A stretch of DNA of 64,000 nt. Source: Pinus tabuliformis (lineage: Eukaryota; Streptophyta; Pinopsida; Pinales; Pinaceae). Positions 47,571-60,650 of this stretch are shown one piece after another (positions within the stretch are counted from its first letter, which is position 1; each line of letters opens with the position of its first letter). The position numbers and the translations under genes are program-made. The DNA is taken from NCBI GenBank assembly GCA_031772625.1, contig CM062815.1:917506979-917570978 (forward strand), written 5' to 3'. A model generated the notes under the pieces. The model was given only the letters and a program-made list of their open reading frames with translations, made no database searches and was not told where the DNA came from.

Positions 47571-49658
47571 TCATGGGGAATAGTCAAAATAGTGCTTCAG
47601 CATCCTGCCATTGACAGGACCTTCATCCAAGTCAGTTTCAGTCAGACCTTTAAGGAAGTAAGTGTTGTTACCTTGTACTGCTTGGACAGCAAATGGTCCT
47701 CTCCATAAAGAATCAAATTTTCCATGTTTTCCTTTCTCTTCTCTTCTTGCATCCCACTTTAAAACTTTGTCTCCCACATTGAAATCTTCTGCTTTGGTTC
47801 TTCTATCAAAGGCCTTTTCCAATTTTTCTTGTAATATCTGCACTCTGCTGAAAACTTGTTCTCTAGTTTGCTGTAAGCAAATTATCTGGTTGATCCTCCT
47901 TTGCATATCATTTGGCTCTGCTTGACTCTCTTGCAGAAGCTTCATAACCGGCACTCCTAGTGATGAAGGAAATCTGGCTTCTAATCCATAGACTAACTCA
48001 TATGGGCTGGTCCCAATTGATCTTTTTGTTGTTAGTCTATCTGCCCATAAAGCATTGACCAGTTTCTTATGCCAGTTCTTTTTGTTCTCTTCCAGTACCT
48101 TCTTTATGATATTTATTAAACTTTTGTTTGATGATTCAGCAAGGCCATTTCCTTGGGGATAGTATGCAGTAGAATGGCCCAAAGTAATGTGAAATTTGTG
48201 ACAAAAGTTCACCATCTTCTTGGATCTGAAGGCAGCAGCATTGTCTGTTATTATTTTGTCTGGACAGCCAAACCTAGCCAGTATATTGTTTTCCAAAAAC
48301 TGAATGATTACTGAATCATTTGCTTGTCTGCATGGGGCAGCTTCAATCCACTTGGTGAAGTAGTCTGTTGCTGTTAAAATCCATCTGTGTTGGCCTGAAG
48401 ATGAGGGATGAATTTCCCCAATGAAATCCAAGCCCCATTGTTGGAAAGGTCTCTCTGTTGCAATGGGCCTTAGGGGAAGTGGCAGAAACTGTCTTTTTCC
48501 CTCAAACACTTGGCATTTGTGGCATGAGGTTGTGAATTTCTTAACATCAGAGAACATGGTGGGCCAGTAATAACCAGCCCTCAGTATCTTGTCCACAGTG
48601 GACTTCCAGTACAAATGTCCACCACAGTCTCCTGCATGGAAATCTTGCATGATATTGTTAGTTTCATTCTCCATTAGACAGTGCAGCAATATACCTTCAT
48701 GGTTTTTCCAAAGTAAATTTCCATCCATCACACAAAATCTAGATGTTTTCATTTTTAGGAACCTACACTTAGTTCTGGACAGTCCTGGGGGAGCACACAG
48801 GTTTTGTAACACATAACAGATATCAGAGTACCATGGGGATTGTTCAAAGGCTACATTGATCTTTGGAGTCGCCAGCTCTGTTTCACTGTCCAGTTGATTG
48901 ATATCTAAGGCTTGGAAATTTGCTTCTGTCATTAATTTGGCCAAGCCTTTCCCTTTTATTAGCTTTGTAGGTTTTATTTCAATGTCAAATTCTAGTATGT
49001 TTGCAATCCATTTTCCTCTTCTGCCCTCTAAGTTTTCTTGGGTGAGAATGTCTTTGACAATAGGACTTGGTACATAAGCCACAACATGGGAGTAAAGGAT
49101 GTAAATCCTAAAGTCTTTAATAGCTTTGATCAAAGCATAGGCTTGTTTCTCCATAATTTGATACTTTAGAGGGGCATCTCTAAGAGCTCTGCTGAAGAAG
49201 GCAATAGGCTTCTCATTCCCTTGGTCATCTTTCTGTAATAAAACAGCAGCAATAGTATGCTGGGAGGCAAAAGAGAAAATGATAAAGTCTCTGTCAAACT
49301 GAGGATTGGTTAACACTGGGGTTTGAGTCAAGGCCAATTTTATACTTTCAAAGGCTTGTTTTGCTTCAACAGTCCATTTCACTTTGGAATCGTTTTTCAA
49401 CATGTTGTTCAATAGTCTGATTAGTTCTGCTAAATTCGGGATAAACCTTCTTAAAAAGTTAATTTTTCCTAAGAATCCCTGCAACTCCTTGACATTCCTT
49501 GGATGAGGCATTTGTAGGATAGCTTGTATCCTGTCTGGATCAATTCTTATGCCGTCTTTTGAAATAATGTGCCCTAAGAGTTTCCCTTCTTCCAAGCCAA
49601 ATAATGACTTCTTGGGATTTAAGGAAATGCCATATTTTCTGCATGTTAGGAAAATCTA
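47571..49658 (-). pseudogene. Giant-LTR element pol, part 2: RT end, degenerate RNase H, integrase
   Basis: This is in the same frame as the upstream gag-pol and separated from it only by TAG at 49656-49658, where Gln is expected before IFLTCRKYG. Order: end of RT (GLEEGKLLGHIISKDGI), thumb/connection (VKELQGFLGKINFLRRFIP), native RNase H with FIIFSFASQHTIAAVLLQ (the TDAS Asp is lost) and YVPSPIVKDIL (second Asp lost). Integrase follows, with an HHCC finger (HAGDCGGH...CHKC), catalytic Asp in WGLDFIGE, Asp in ITDNAAAF and Glu in GLAESSNKS, then a C-terminal WRGPFAVQAV block. There is no chromodomain. All integrase catalytic residues are intact. Confidence 0.93.
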
Positions 49659-52600
49659 TCTCAAATGTTTCAGGTGTTCTTGGTCAGATTTTGAAAAGGG
49701 TGTAAGATCATCTAAGTAAATGACTAGGAAGTCATGAATCTCTTTTGCAAAAGCAATGTCCATTGCTCTTTGAAACGTTGCCCCTGCGTTTTTCAATCCA
49801 AAGGGCATTTTTACATACTTGAAAGTTCCCCATGGGGTTGTAAATACAGTTTTGTCTTGATCATCAGGGTGTACCAAGATTTGATTAAAGCTTGAGAATC
49901 CATCAAGCAATGACATCCTTGAAGCCCCCACCACTCTTTGGAGAATGTGATCCATTTTGGGTAAAGGGTAGTTATCATTAAGTGATACTTGATTTAGATT
50001 CCTTAAGTCTACACAAAGTCTAATCTCACCAGTCTTTTTCCTTGTAGGGACTAAGTTGGAAATCCATTCAGAGAATCTGATTGGTGCTATGATGCCAGCT
50101 TTGAACATTTTATGCAATTCTTTTTCAATGGAAGGAAGGAGTACAGGATTGATCCTTCTCAATTTCTGTTTGAATGGTTTTTGATTAGGCTTGAGGGGAA
50201 TGGTATGCTGGATGACAGAAGTATCATAGGACTTTAGATCCTCATAACCCCATGCAAAAACATCTTGAAACTCTTTAAAGAGGTCAATGTATTTGGGTTT
50301 TTTATCAGGGGGCAAAGAAGCAGATAACCTTATTATTTTAGGCTTGTCAATAGTACCAATGTTGCATTCTTCAACTGCTGCATCTAATGGCTGCATCTTT
50401 GGTTTCCTGGGGACATCATTTGAATCAAAAATGTCCTCTAGTGGGGTAAGGCCTACTGGAAGGAAATTGTCTTTGAGTTGTATGATTTCAGCTTCAGCGC
50501 TGCTCACCTCTTCACAGTCAATTTGGTGAATTTGCTGAATGTTTTCATTGTTGAAAATGGTTGGACTCAGTAATTGTTTTGCTGTTCTAGGTGATATTGG
50601 CTGAGCAGACTGTTGGAACTGTATTTGTGATTGACTTGCTCCATCAAGTACTTGTGATTGACCTGCTGACTCAAGTATTTGTGATTGACTTGCTGACTCA
50701 GTGTCAATATTTAACCTTGTGAACTCTTGTTGCAAGGTTAAAAAATTGTTTATTTGCATGTCATCCTCAAATACTTGCCATTCTTTGACATTGTTTGGAA
50801 TGGAGGGTCTGTATTTGACCTCGGCTGTAAAACAGTTATTGGGTTCTAGTGGGAATTTGAAGGTGCTGGCAAATGTTGCCAAGCTGTGTGCATGGAGATT
50901 GTGGCCCCTTGAAATTTTTGTGATAAAGAACTCAGAGAAAGTCTCCAATATTTCAATTACAGCAGACCTGTAGGACCTCAATCTTTTGTCATTGGTGACA
51001 AAACTTCCTTTCACTTGTTGAATTACTAGATCAGAGTCTCCCATGATGGAGAGCCTAGGAGCTTGTAATGACTTTGCTAGTTTGAGACCTAGTAACAGAG
51101 CTTCATATTCTGCCATGTTATTAGTGCATCTAAAGTTTAATCTATAAGCCCTGCCTTCTGCATGGTCTTTCCCTTTGTTATGTATCCAAACTCCAGCTCC
51201 TGCCCCTAACTTGTTAACTGAGCCATCAAATTCTAGGACCCACAGGATATCTTGCTGAACAGGAGATTTAAAATTCTGTTCATGGGATGGCAATGTAAGC
51301 AGGAGTTGGGGTTTCTTCTCCAGCTTGTTTTCTAGGACAGTTTCATCACTTGTTTGACAATCTTTGACAACTAGAGGAGGGATAATGTGTATTGTTGGAC
51401 TGATTGATGTTTTGTGGGTGCTACTTGCTTGATTAATGTTTTGTTCTTGCAAGAATTTGTTAGTCCCAATATCATTGTTTGAGAGGCTTGCGCTGTCATT
51501 GAAGAGAATGAAGGAGTCTATGTCTGAATGGACAGCATATATTGGAAAATTTTGAGGCTTTTCTTCACTGCTGACCATGTACTTCATGAGTGTTTCCCTG
51601 TAAAGTCTTTTTGGTTGCCCAAAGACAGAGATGGTGGCATATGACATATCTAATTGCAGGGAGCCTTGGAGTTTGGCTCCCCATGATCTTGATAACAGCA
51701 TCCCATATTTAGGTGGGATATCAGCGACTACAACATCCATTAGAATGGTTTTGTTGGGATATTGAACCAGAGACACACATAAATCTTTTATTAGGCCTAA
51801 ACATTTGACTTGGCTAGAATCAAAGGAAAACAGGTCTTTGTATGGTCTTGTTATATCCAAGTTCAATCTTTCCATGACTGCTTTTGGCATGAGGTTATGA
51901 GAGGCGCCTGAGTCAAACATTGCATTATGCAGTATTTTATCATGGACATGCAAGCTGACATAAAAAGGTAAAACCCCTGTGACTATTGTTTTTCCATCTA
52001 CCTCTGGGCCAAACAGTAATTCCGGAGTGTCATCTAGCACATTTACATCATCTTTGCTATTAGTGAATTGAAGAGATTTCTTGATCTGTTGCTTATAGAT
52101 GTCATGCTTGGCTAGCTCTGAGAGGGGAATTGCTATTTTTAGCTTGCCAATCTCTGTGCCCAGGTCAAAAGGTTTGTCAGCTTGGGTTTTGGAGTCACGG
52201 ATAGCAGTCCTTTCTTTGTTCATTAAATCTTCTTGTTGGATTTCATCTTGACTTCGAGACCTGCCCCTTTTACTCATGTCTTGAGGGGTAATGTTTAAAT
52301 CAGGGTGAGAGGACGAAGTTGCCATGGGCTGTTGTAGTGGTGACAGTAGTTCAGTAACCTCTTCAACCACTATTTCTTCTGCAGGCAAGTTTATTTTGTC
52401 ATTAGGTTCTGTGACTATGGTTTCTTTAGACCTCTGTTTATCCTTTATCTTGTCGGGCTGATTTACATTCACAGTCCTACTCCTTAGCTTGTACTGTTTA
52501 TGGACTTCATAGACAGCAGTATCATATCCTTGTTTAAAATCAAAGGATTCTCCTGATTTAGTTTGGAATGTTTTGATTTCATCCTCCTCATGGTCCTCTT

Positions 52601-53864
52601 GTGTTAAGAAAACATGGCTTTTACCATCAAGACCCATTAAGTTAATCTCCGGATCTTCGTTAAGTTCATTAGATGTGGAAGTTTCTGCATAATTTTCTTG
52701 AAAAGGGGGTCTAATGTCTTGGTCAGCACTTGTCTTTCCTATGTTTGGGTTCTGAGTTCTCCTAAAATTCGGATTTCTAGGAGGGTTGCTTTGTGATGCT
52801 TCCCATGATGACTTTCTTTCAACTGATTCCACTCTTTCACCCAATCTCTTCATGCTATTTAGTATTGCATCCAGCTTCTGATCAAAGCCCGAGGGTTCTT
52901 CTTTGAAGGCAGTCCTTTTTTCCAACTTTGCCCTGTTTCTTTTGGCAATTAGGTTAGCCTCTACTGTGACAGCAACCCTTTGAGCTTCTGCAAGAGTTGG
53001 AGGATCTCTTTCTTTCAACTGATAGGCCATATCAGGGTCAAAACCGTCAGGGAATTTATATAGGGCTAAATCAGGAGGGGGCCTTAGGTTCTGTGGGATG
53101 GCATTATATACATTGTTAAACCTAGCACAATATTCCAAAACTGTTTCTTGGGGACCTCTCTTAATAGTGTCATATTCACCAAGTATGTGGAGTGGATCTT
53201 TCTTTTTCTCCCATCTATTGGTAAAAGCTTGGTAAAGCTCCTCAGGAGTGGTAATGGAGTTTGCATTCAGGGATCTAAACCAGGTTCTAACATCCCCAGT
53301 TAAGCTTTGAACAAAAATTCTCATCCTGACACTGTCATCATCTATTTCATAAGTCTCAAAGTGGTCTTGCATCTTCCTGGCATGCTGAACAGCTGTCAGA
53401 GGGCCGTTGGAGTCAAAAAATGAGATTTTGGTTTGGTAGTCTTGGGGTAAAGCTGCAGCATTAGCTGGTATCTGCAGAGGTGCATACCTGTTAGCCATGT
53501 TTATGGGATTTATAGGGTTGATAGGAATAAATGGGACAACAGGGATTACTGGTATAACAGGGTTAATGGGATGGGTAACAAACGGGGGACTGGTTGAAGG
53601 AGTATGTGCAGTGGGTGAAGATGTGAGAGGAGGACTTTGAGGTGTTGATGGTGAACTAGGGGAACTAGGGGTGGACCGGAAAAGAACTTTGCAAGGAGTG
53701 GGAATGAGGCTAGGTTGATCTGAACTTATATTTGAATCAGCAGGCTTCTCCTGCTTTTGCTGTCTCCTAATGTTTTTTGGAATGGTATTTGGATTATCAA
53801 CAATGATGGGTTGATTAGGGTCAGGGTTTGCCCTAGTGTGCCTTGGGTTTCTCTTGGGAGCCAA
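49656..53864 (-). pseudogene. Giant-LTR element gag-pol, part 1: Gag, protease, extra RNase H, RT
   Basis: A 1402-codon open frame. Residues 1-120 are Pro/Ser-rich; the first in-frame ATG is at 53498 (MANRYAPLQ), while the frame opens at a TTG at 53864. Gag lies at about 150-330 (VRTWFRSL, LYQAFTNRW, ETVLEYCARF) and has no zinc knuckle. The protease is at about 610-760 with MFDSGASHNLMP. Residues about 873-1005 are an RNase H fold (EFDGSVNKLGAGAGVW, NNMAEYEALLLGLKLA, MGDSDLVIQQVKG); its last Asp position reads LHAHSLA. RT follows from about 1200: WISNLVPTRKKTGEIRLCVD, FKYVKMPFGLKNAGATFQR, and YLDD at about 1382. The single break is the TAG at the end, so gag-pol was intact until recently. Confidence 0.93.
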
Positions 53865-54089
53865 CTTCTAATTATTCTTTAGAACTTGTACAGGAGGCTT
53901 TATATATGCAAGGACTGGATGAAAATTTTGGAATGGCTATATATGTTCCAAAGCTAGGATGAAGATTCCCTAACTAGCTCTTCCCTAAAGCTGTCCCTGT
54001 GTTACAGAGACAGTTCTAAGGCCTCTTGGCTAGTTTCAGGCTTGATGGTAGCTTTGGAAGATAGATAGTAATTAAAAAAAATTAAGAAT

Positions 54090-54107
54090 TCCCCAGTGGA
54101 GTCGCCA
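54090..54107 (-). other. Primer-binding site of the giant-LTR element
   Basis: The minus strand reads TGGCGACTCCACTGGGGA, four bases after the LTR end. This form is common in Tat/Ogre-type plant elements, where a tRNA-Arg primer is usually proposed. Confidence 0.82.
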
Positions 54108-55348
54108 ATTATGTTAACACCCAGGTTGTTCCCTATGACTCCCAAGGGAATACGGCCGGGGTAACCACTAACCAATCTTTGGGTTACAGTTCCTAGCCCA
54201 ACTGCAACCAGAGAGGGCTCTCTCTTTATGATTTATCCCTGTTATGATTGTGTCTTAGGCTAGCTATGATGCTCAGGTTTTGTTTAGGTTTTGGTTGAAG
54301 GATTCCTTTCAGGTCTTATGATGTAGTGTTTAGATAATGAGATGCCATTGGGCAATGGAGTCTGGATGTTGTGAAATGATTTTATATGTTGAGTGGTGTT
54401 CTAACTGCAAGGCCTATTGTGTATTCAAACAGACAAACTTTAGACTGAGTGGTGATGCATGTCAACCAACAGAAATCTATTGGGAATTTTCTGTTAAGTT
54501 GGTGAGGTGAAAGTGGACTTATTGCCCAGGAGCAAAGTTTGAATTCCTGTGACAGAAGCCAACGTGAAAGATGTATTCTGAAAGTGCAGCAGTTAAGAAT
54601 CACACTTTATACAGATTACAGCTGAAGAAAAACATTTATAAACAACACAGACTGAACTCAGGGTACTGAGTGAGTAAATCCTTGGAGTTATTCTTTTTCT
54701 TTGTTGCTTAATATTAGAAATCAGATAACGTATATAGATTTATTACAAAACAAGCATATAATAGAGAGAGTTACAGATACTTATTGCATGGTGAGATACA
54801 CAGGGATCCAACAGTCATCAACAGGCACAGAACGTTTTTCCACACATCAGACATCCGAGAAATTCCATTGTTCCCTTTATTAGCTTCAGAAAAATGATTA
54901 CAGCATAAGAAACTCTTCAGGGGAAATCAACAACAACCCTTGCTATCTCATGCGAAGGGGATTTTATAGAAAGGTGTATACAAAATATCTCAGGCATTGA
55001 GTCATCTGAGAGAGAAAAATATCTTCAGTAATGTTCAGAAAGTAGGCAAGGAGTTATTACAATGTTAAATGCAGCGTAAATGCCCTTTATGTCTGTCAGA
55101 GGATTGTTTTGACTTTTAAGAGTCACTGAGTCGGTTGCATTACTCTGTGTTAATTCTGGAGATACGCATTTACTTTTGGCTGTGCAGTGCATTCTCGGGT
55201 TTGCCAGCTGTGGTTCTCTTTTTCTGCTTTGTTGGCCGCTACATCTGCTGAGTTGGCTCAGCTTTGATTTTATGATGCCTGCTGACTTTGTGGACTGTTC
55301 TTTTCATCATCATTTGTAAAAAACGGAAGTTGGTGAATGACTTACTGT

Positions 55349-58300
55349 TTACAAAATTCTCTGGATTGCATCTCTCCACCATTCCTGTGTAGGGAGCTGA
55401 TGCCTGAGGATGGCCTCTATTGTCTCTTCTGCTTCTGTATATTTGAAAAAATTTGGGGCTACATCAAACAAGTGATTAATTTCATTCATTACAAAAAGTA
55501 GATTTTCTATCTTACTATAGAAAATCTGTCCTGTAATAGGCCCTGTGTCTTCTGAAGTGCTGGCCTTCTCATTGACCTGTGCTGAGGCAAAAACATTCAC
55601 TCTTTTAGCATACTGTTCATGGGTAAATAATTTTCCTCCGCTGTTCAGCAAGCTAGGGAGTCCTCTACTCTGCAACACCTGAAATTTCTCCATGAACCTA
55701 TTTACCTCTGTCTGCATATCTTGGGTTCTCCTGTCCAATGTCTGCACTAGGTTTCTAAGAGTAAGAACCCTCTTGATCATTTGAATAGTCTCAGTTCTAT
55801 TTGTGATTCCAATGGTGGCCAACTGAGAACTTGTTTTGTGATTGAGCACATTGATCATTCTTGTAGCAATTTCAGGCATATTTCCCAACAAGGCCCTTGA
55901 TGTTCGGATTTCCTTCTATGCCTTTGGGATGAGCTCTAGTTGCTCATGGATTGTCTCGATATATGACCATTGGTTGTTGATGGATTGACCAATATTGGAC
56001 CATATCATTGCTCTGATCTCAGATATGATTTTATCTAGCTTGAGCTCATTCTCAAGATCCTTGATCCTGTCTTTAAGGGCTTTGATTTCCTTGGCCTTTT
56101 CTCCCACTTCTCTTTTTGGCTTATCATGCCTTTCATTTACCTTGGCCAGCTTTTCCTTAGTTTCATTCAGCTCTGTCATCTGGGCTTCCAAAATTTGTAT
56201 TTCATTCTTTAGCTTCTGCATATCTAGGCTCTGATCTGTGCTGATGGGTGCTGCTGAAGTAGATGTGGCTGTTTGTTCAGCCTGCTGAGGTGGAGGCACA
56301 GTAGTAGGAACAGTCTCCTCAAGATTGATGACTTGAGGAGAGGGCTGAGATGTCTGCCCTTCTTGTGCTTGTTTTAATGATGCTTGTAGAGGTGCTTGTA
56401 TAGCTTCATATTGCCCCAATTTTTCTTGTGCCTTCACAAGCTCTTTGTAAATGGAAACTAGCAGGGCAGTAGAATCCTGCTCATACCTTTGCTTTGCTAC
56501 CTCATCAGTCTGTGGATGGATAGTGGCTGGAATTTTGATCTTCTTTCTTAGTGCAGCCATGTCAGCATCTCTAAGTTTCAGGATCTCTTGTATCCCTTTG
56601 ATGTCATTGGGATTGTGCCCAATTTCTACAATGATTTCCTCCAGGGATCTTATCCTGTTGTCTTTGGCCTGAGAAGAGGCCCTCTCCAGTTCTAGCTGGG
56701 AAGCTATGGCATTTAGACTGCTTGTTAATTTGTAATTCTCCAAAGTCTTGTCGGCCAATGAAGCATACACCATTTCGCCAGTTTGCTTATGTAGCTCAAT
56801 TTTGTCCATAGGGTGTATGTCTTTGGCAAGGACCTCTAGGTTAGTCCTAAGATAGTCAGCAGTGGATTGTGGCTGGAGTGCCGTAGGCATAAAGTGACTC
56901 ATTATCAGTTTGCCTTCACTTACATCAAAAGCAGACATAAGTCTCTGCTGATTGGAAGGAGCCATGTTTAGCAAGTGATTGTACAATTGTACTTTGATAG
57001 GATCACTCCTCCTCTTGATCTCTATAAATTGCTGCTTGATGCCTACTTGTCCTTCTTTCTGCTGGCTGGAGGAGCTGACCTCCCTTCCCATGGTCCTGTC
57101 CTGTTCCTGCTGGAAGGAACTTGCTGAAGCTTCCCTGCTGGGTGGGCCCATGCCCAACGCCTCTCTTATTGCTATATCTTCCTCTGGAAAATCATTGAGT
57201 CTCTGCCTTTTCTCTCCCTGGTCTATAGAGGATGTCAGGGGAGTCTCTCTGTCCCTTTTTCTAAAGACAAATGTATCCTCCTTTTGAGGGGTTTGGAGGA
57301 CCCAGGCATCAAAGGTAGTGTCTTGCCTTGTAGGCACCGTTCTTTCAGTGGTTTGAGGAGTCTCCACTGTTTTCTTTTGCTGGGCAGACTGCTCCTGCCT
57401 TTGTTCTTCTTGATGTTGTTGCTCTTGCTGTTCTGATTCTTCTTGCTGCCCTTGCTGCAGCCCTTCTGCTTGCTGCTGTTGTTTTTGTTGCTGTTCCTGC
57501 TGTTCCTGCTCCATCTTTTTGCCTTTGCCCTTTTCTGAGATGTTTTCACCAGTTCTTGTAGCTTGATGTTGGGCAGTTGAGGAAGACGCTGTTGCTCCAA
57601 TTTGTGTGCCTGGCAGTGAGGGGACCTGTGAATAAAACTCAAGGTCAGCCATCTTCTTGAGGTTTCTTAGAGCTCTTTGATTAAGCTCTTCTTGGGTCAC
57701 ATTTTCTTCTAAAGTTCCTCTTCTCCACTTGCTTTGGTTGGCATATTTTTCTAAGTGAGGAAGGCTACAATGACCATAAGAAGATAATTTGTATTTGAGC
57801 CTCCTCATTGTAATGAAGTTGTTGGGGTCATAGGGTTTCCATATGAAGCTGTATTTGAGACCAAGGCCCGTAAGTATTCTATCTGCCTCTCTCCACCCTT
57901 CATCCCTTTCATTGAGAAGGAAATGGCCAAGTTGATTTTTGACTTTTAACTGTGCCTTCGTACCCTTTCCTGAAAAGTGGAGCATATCCACATAACCAAA
58001 CTGCCTGAAGTATTCCAAGGCAAGTAGCCTCATAGGCACAAATTTAGGTAGTTTAAATGGGGGCAACTCACACCCATATAGTCTGATAACGGTGTGGTGT
58101 TGGTAGAAATACCAATCCCCAATACTGTATGCTTTTGATAAATGCAGGAGTCTTTGCATTTCGTCTGTCAATCTGGGAGGAGGTGAACCCAACAGTAGAG
58201 TCAAGGCTGGATGGATGAAAAGATCAATAAATTCGCAGTAGGTGTATGGAGAAAAGCTTACTATGTGAAAAACGGATGTCCAATACACTACTGATCTCAG

Positions 58301-59098
58301 ATTTCCCTGTGCATCTTCTCTCTTCTTTGGGAAGGAGAACTTATCATGCTGGAAGTATAGGAGCAGATGATATAGGTAAGAGGTGTATCTAAATACCCTT
58401 TCTCTTGACAAATTCATCAACTGATCATGCATCTTGTCTGATATGTATGTGGCATAATCATAGTAGATTGGCTTCTTTCCTGGGGAAAACATAAGCATCA
58501 TTTGTAGAACAGTTTCATCCACATATTACACTTAATCATATCCCAAGATGGGACTGATCATGTCAGCAAGGTCTAAACCCAACTGGTTAAGGTAGGCAAA
58601 ATTGATGGGAGGAATTTGCACAGTATCAGCTTTGATGAAAATCTGGTTAAGCTTTGTGATTTGTGCCTCTGTTATCCTGGCTCCCTGCACTATTAAATCA
58701 GCTAATGACAGAGGGACCAACTTTTGATCTGTCTTGAACTGCAACATCTCCCTGATGGCTTCAGGGGTAATGAGGAACAGAATTGAGCCTGAAGAGTCCA
58801 GCACTGCCCTCTGGGATGCATCATAGTAGTCAGCAACTAAGTAGACAAGCTCAGGGAATTGATTAACCTGAGGAAGCTTGAATATTGGGAGAAATGAATC
58901 CCAAATTCCCAGGATGTCTGTCCCCCTCTCATGTTTGATCTTTATTTCATTTAGGATTTGTAAATGGAACCTGCTTTTGCTCAACATTTCCTCTGATATC
59001 TTGTAGTCCAAGTGTACTAATGCTCTTGTGTCCAATGTTCTATTAGGGGCATTCAGGGGAGCTACATTGAGGGCTATAGGAGCTACAGGGGGGTCCAT
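55349..59098 (-). pseudogene. LTR-encoded large protein gene, 5' LTR copy (1249 codons, three stops)
   Basis: The same 3750-bp frame as 41232-44981, starting with an ATG at 59098. Three stops differ from those of the other copy: TAA at 58532-58534 and TAA at 58526-58528 (Ser and Glu codons in the 3' LTR), and TAG at 55916-55918 (Gln in the 3' LTR). Between them 868 codons are open, crossing both the globular domain and the coiled-coil half, which shows that these are one protein, not two. The Gln/Glu linker (QEQQQKQQQQAEG) is intact here. As 5' LTR copy it lies about 1.5 kb downstream of the TATA candidate, before the PBS, so it would sit at the start of the genomic transcript. Confidence 0.9.
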
Positions 59099-59711
59099 AA
59101 CTCTTCTTGGGATGTAGTTCTCTTTTGAAGACTGCTATTACTATGCAGAGTAACACCGACAAAGTTTCTTTGCAGAGAATGATGGTTTTATGAGTAAAGG
59201 GTGAAGGTAAAGGCTGCAACAGTTGAAATACTACCTTTGAGTGATTAGGTGGGTGGCGGAAATGTTCAGAGGATGCTCTTTTGTGGTGGATTTATTTCCT
59301 GCAGGTGACGGGTTCACGATTGCGCGAACCAGCGACAATTTTTCTTTCGAATTAGCTACATTGGTTCGACAGAAGCGTAGTGACGGCTCTGGTTCAGTTT
59401 AAATGTCAATTCGGTGGCATTTAACAGTGAATTTCGGGTCTTAAGGTCTGTCACTCATTGATACGTGAAATTCAGTGAAAATGGAGTTTCAGAGCTCAAA
59501 TGAAGAGTACTTGTAGATTTGGACCGGTCAGAGCTTGTTGGCGCTGAAGAAATGGACGTTCTGGTGGTCAGGAAACACTTTTCCACGGCTGGTGCAGGTT
59601 TGGTCGTAGTTATGCATGCAGGAAAAACGACGATGAATGCGCTCAAAATGGCAAAAAACACGAATTTTCGGTCAAAATAGACCTTTTGGTGATTTTGGCG
59701 CGAATTCGTGC

Positions 59712-59758
59712 TGACGTCATCATGACGTCATGAGTGGGGTCAGGGCCGGATGACGTCA
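59712..59758. promoter_or_regulatory. Cluster of TGACGTCA motifs (5' LTR)
   Basis: Three perfect palindromes at 59712-59719, 59723-59730 and 59751-59758, followed by CAACGTCA where the 3' LTR has CGACGTCA. Confidence 0.55.
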
Positions 59759-60640
59759 GCACAACGTCATCGGGCCAGGTGGCGGGGTCTGGTTGGTCGA
59801 CAGGGGCAGTGAGATGGCAGGACAGGTGGGCCAATGGCTGGGCAAGGGGATGACAAGACAGCGTACCTGGGTGACGGAGCGATGACGGGTTGCTGACGCA
59901 GCGAGGACGTAGTGTAAGCGGAATGGGAAAACCGAATACCGGCAGCGGTTTCATATCGCACCGCTTACGGTACGGTGGTGGTTTGCGGCAGTTGTACCTC
60001 CGACGCGCTGTGGTGAGGGCGCGTGGCAGCGGAGTGACGTACCCAAAATACGGACGTCGGAAGGTAACATTCGGGCATTGAACGAGCTCCGACGTTATAG
60101 TGGCCGTCAGATCTGGAGGAGCCAAATCGGACGGTGATCGGATCATTGATGTGGGCGGGAGATAGAGCGCTTAATTCTCGGACGTCGGAAGGACTCTGAC
60201 GCGATGAGGGCCGTTGGATGTGTAAGGCCTGATCCAACGGCCATCGGGAAGGTGACATGGCCAGTGTATACGGCCGCGGGCGGAGGCATAAATACGTGTT
60301 TTGAACGATTTTCCAATGTGTTTCAAAAATCCAATTGTATGCGCTAACCTTGGTTAGGGAGCAGAAAGTGGGTTTTTCATGATTTTTGCTATTTGAAGCG
60401 GGTGAAGGTGAGAATTAGGCCTTTTAGGGATTTTATTTGCAAAGAGGGGGTCAAAATGAAGGAATTAGCTCATGAAGGGGAAGGGGTAGTTGGCATAGGT
60501 TTATCAACATGACCAGGTGTCATTTGATCCCTGACTCGAGACTTTATTGGCTATAATACCAAAAGGGGGAATATTTATAAGATTTTGGGGTTTATACACC
60601 ATGGTGTTAGTAATATTAGGGAAAAAGGTGTTATAAGGGA

Positions 60641-60650
60641 TTTATATAAT
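60641..60650 (-). promoter_or_regulatory. Candidate TATA box of the 5' LTR
   Basis: The minus strand reads CCCTATTATATAAATCC around this position, about 780 bp from the outer LTR edge. The alternative TATAAATA is near 60572-60579. Confidence 0.5.

Noticed and set aside
41232..59098. Envelope-like gene as identity of the LTR ORF
   Set aside because: No signal peptide or transmembrane segment is visible, the second half is coiled coil with a Gln/Glu linker, and the position is in the LTR, not after pol.
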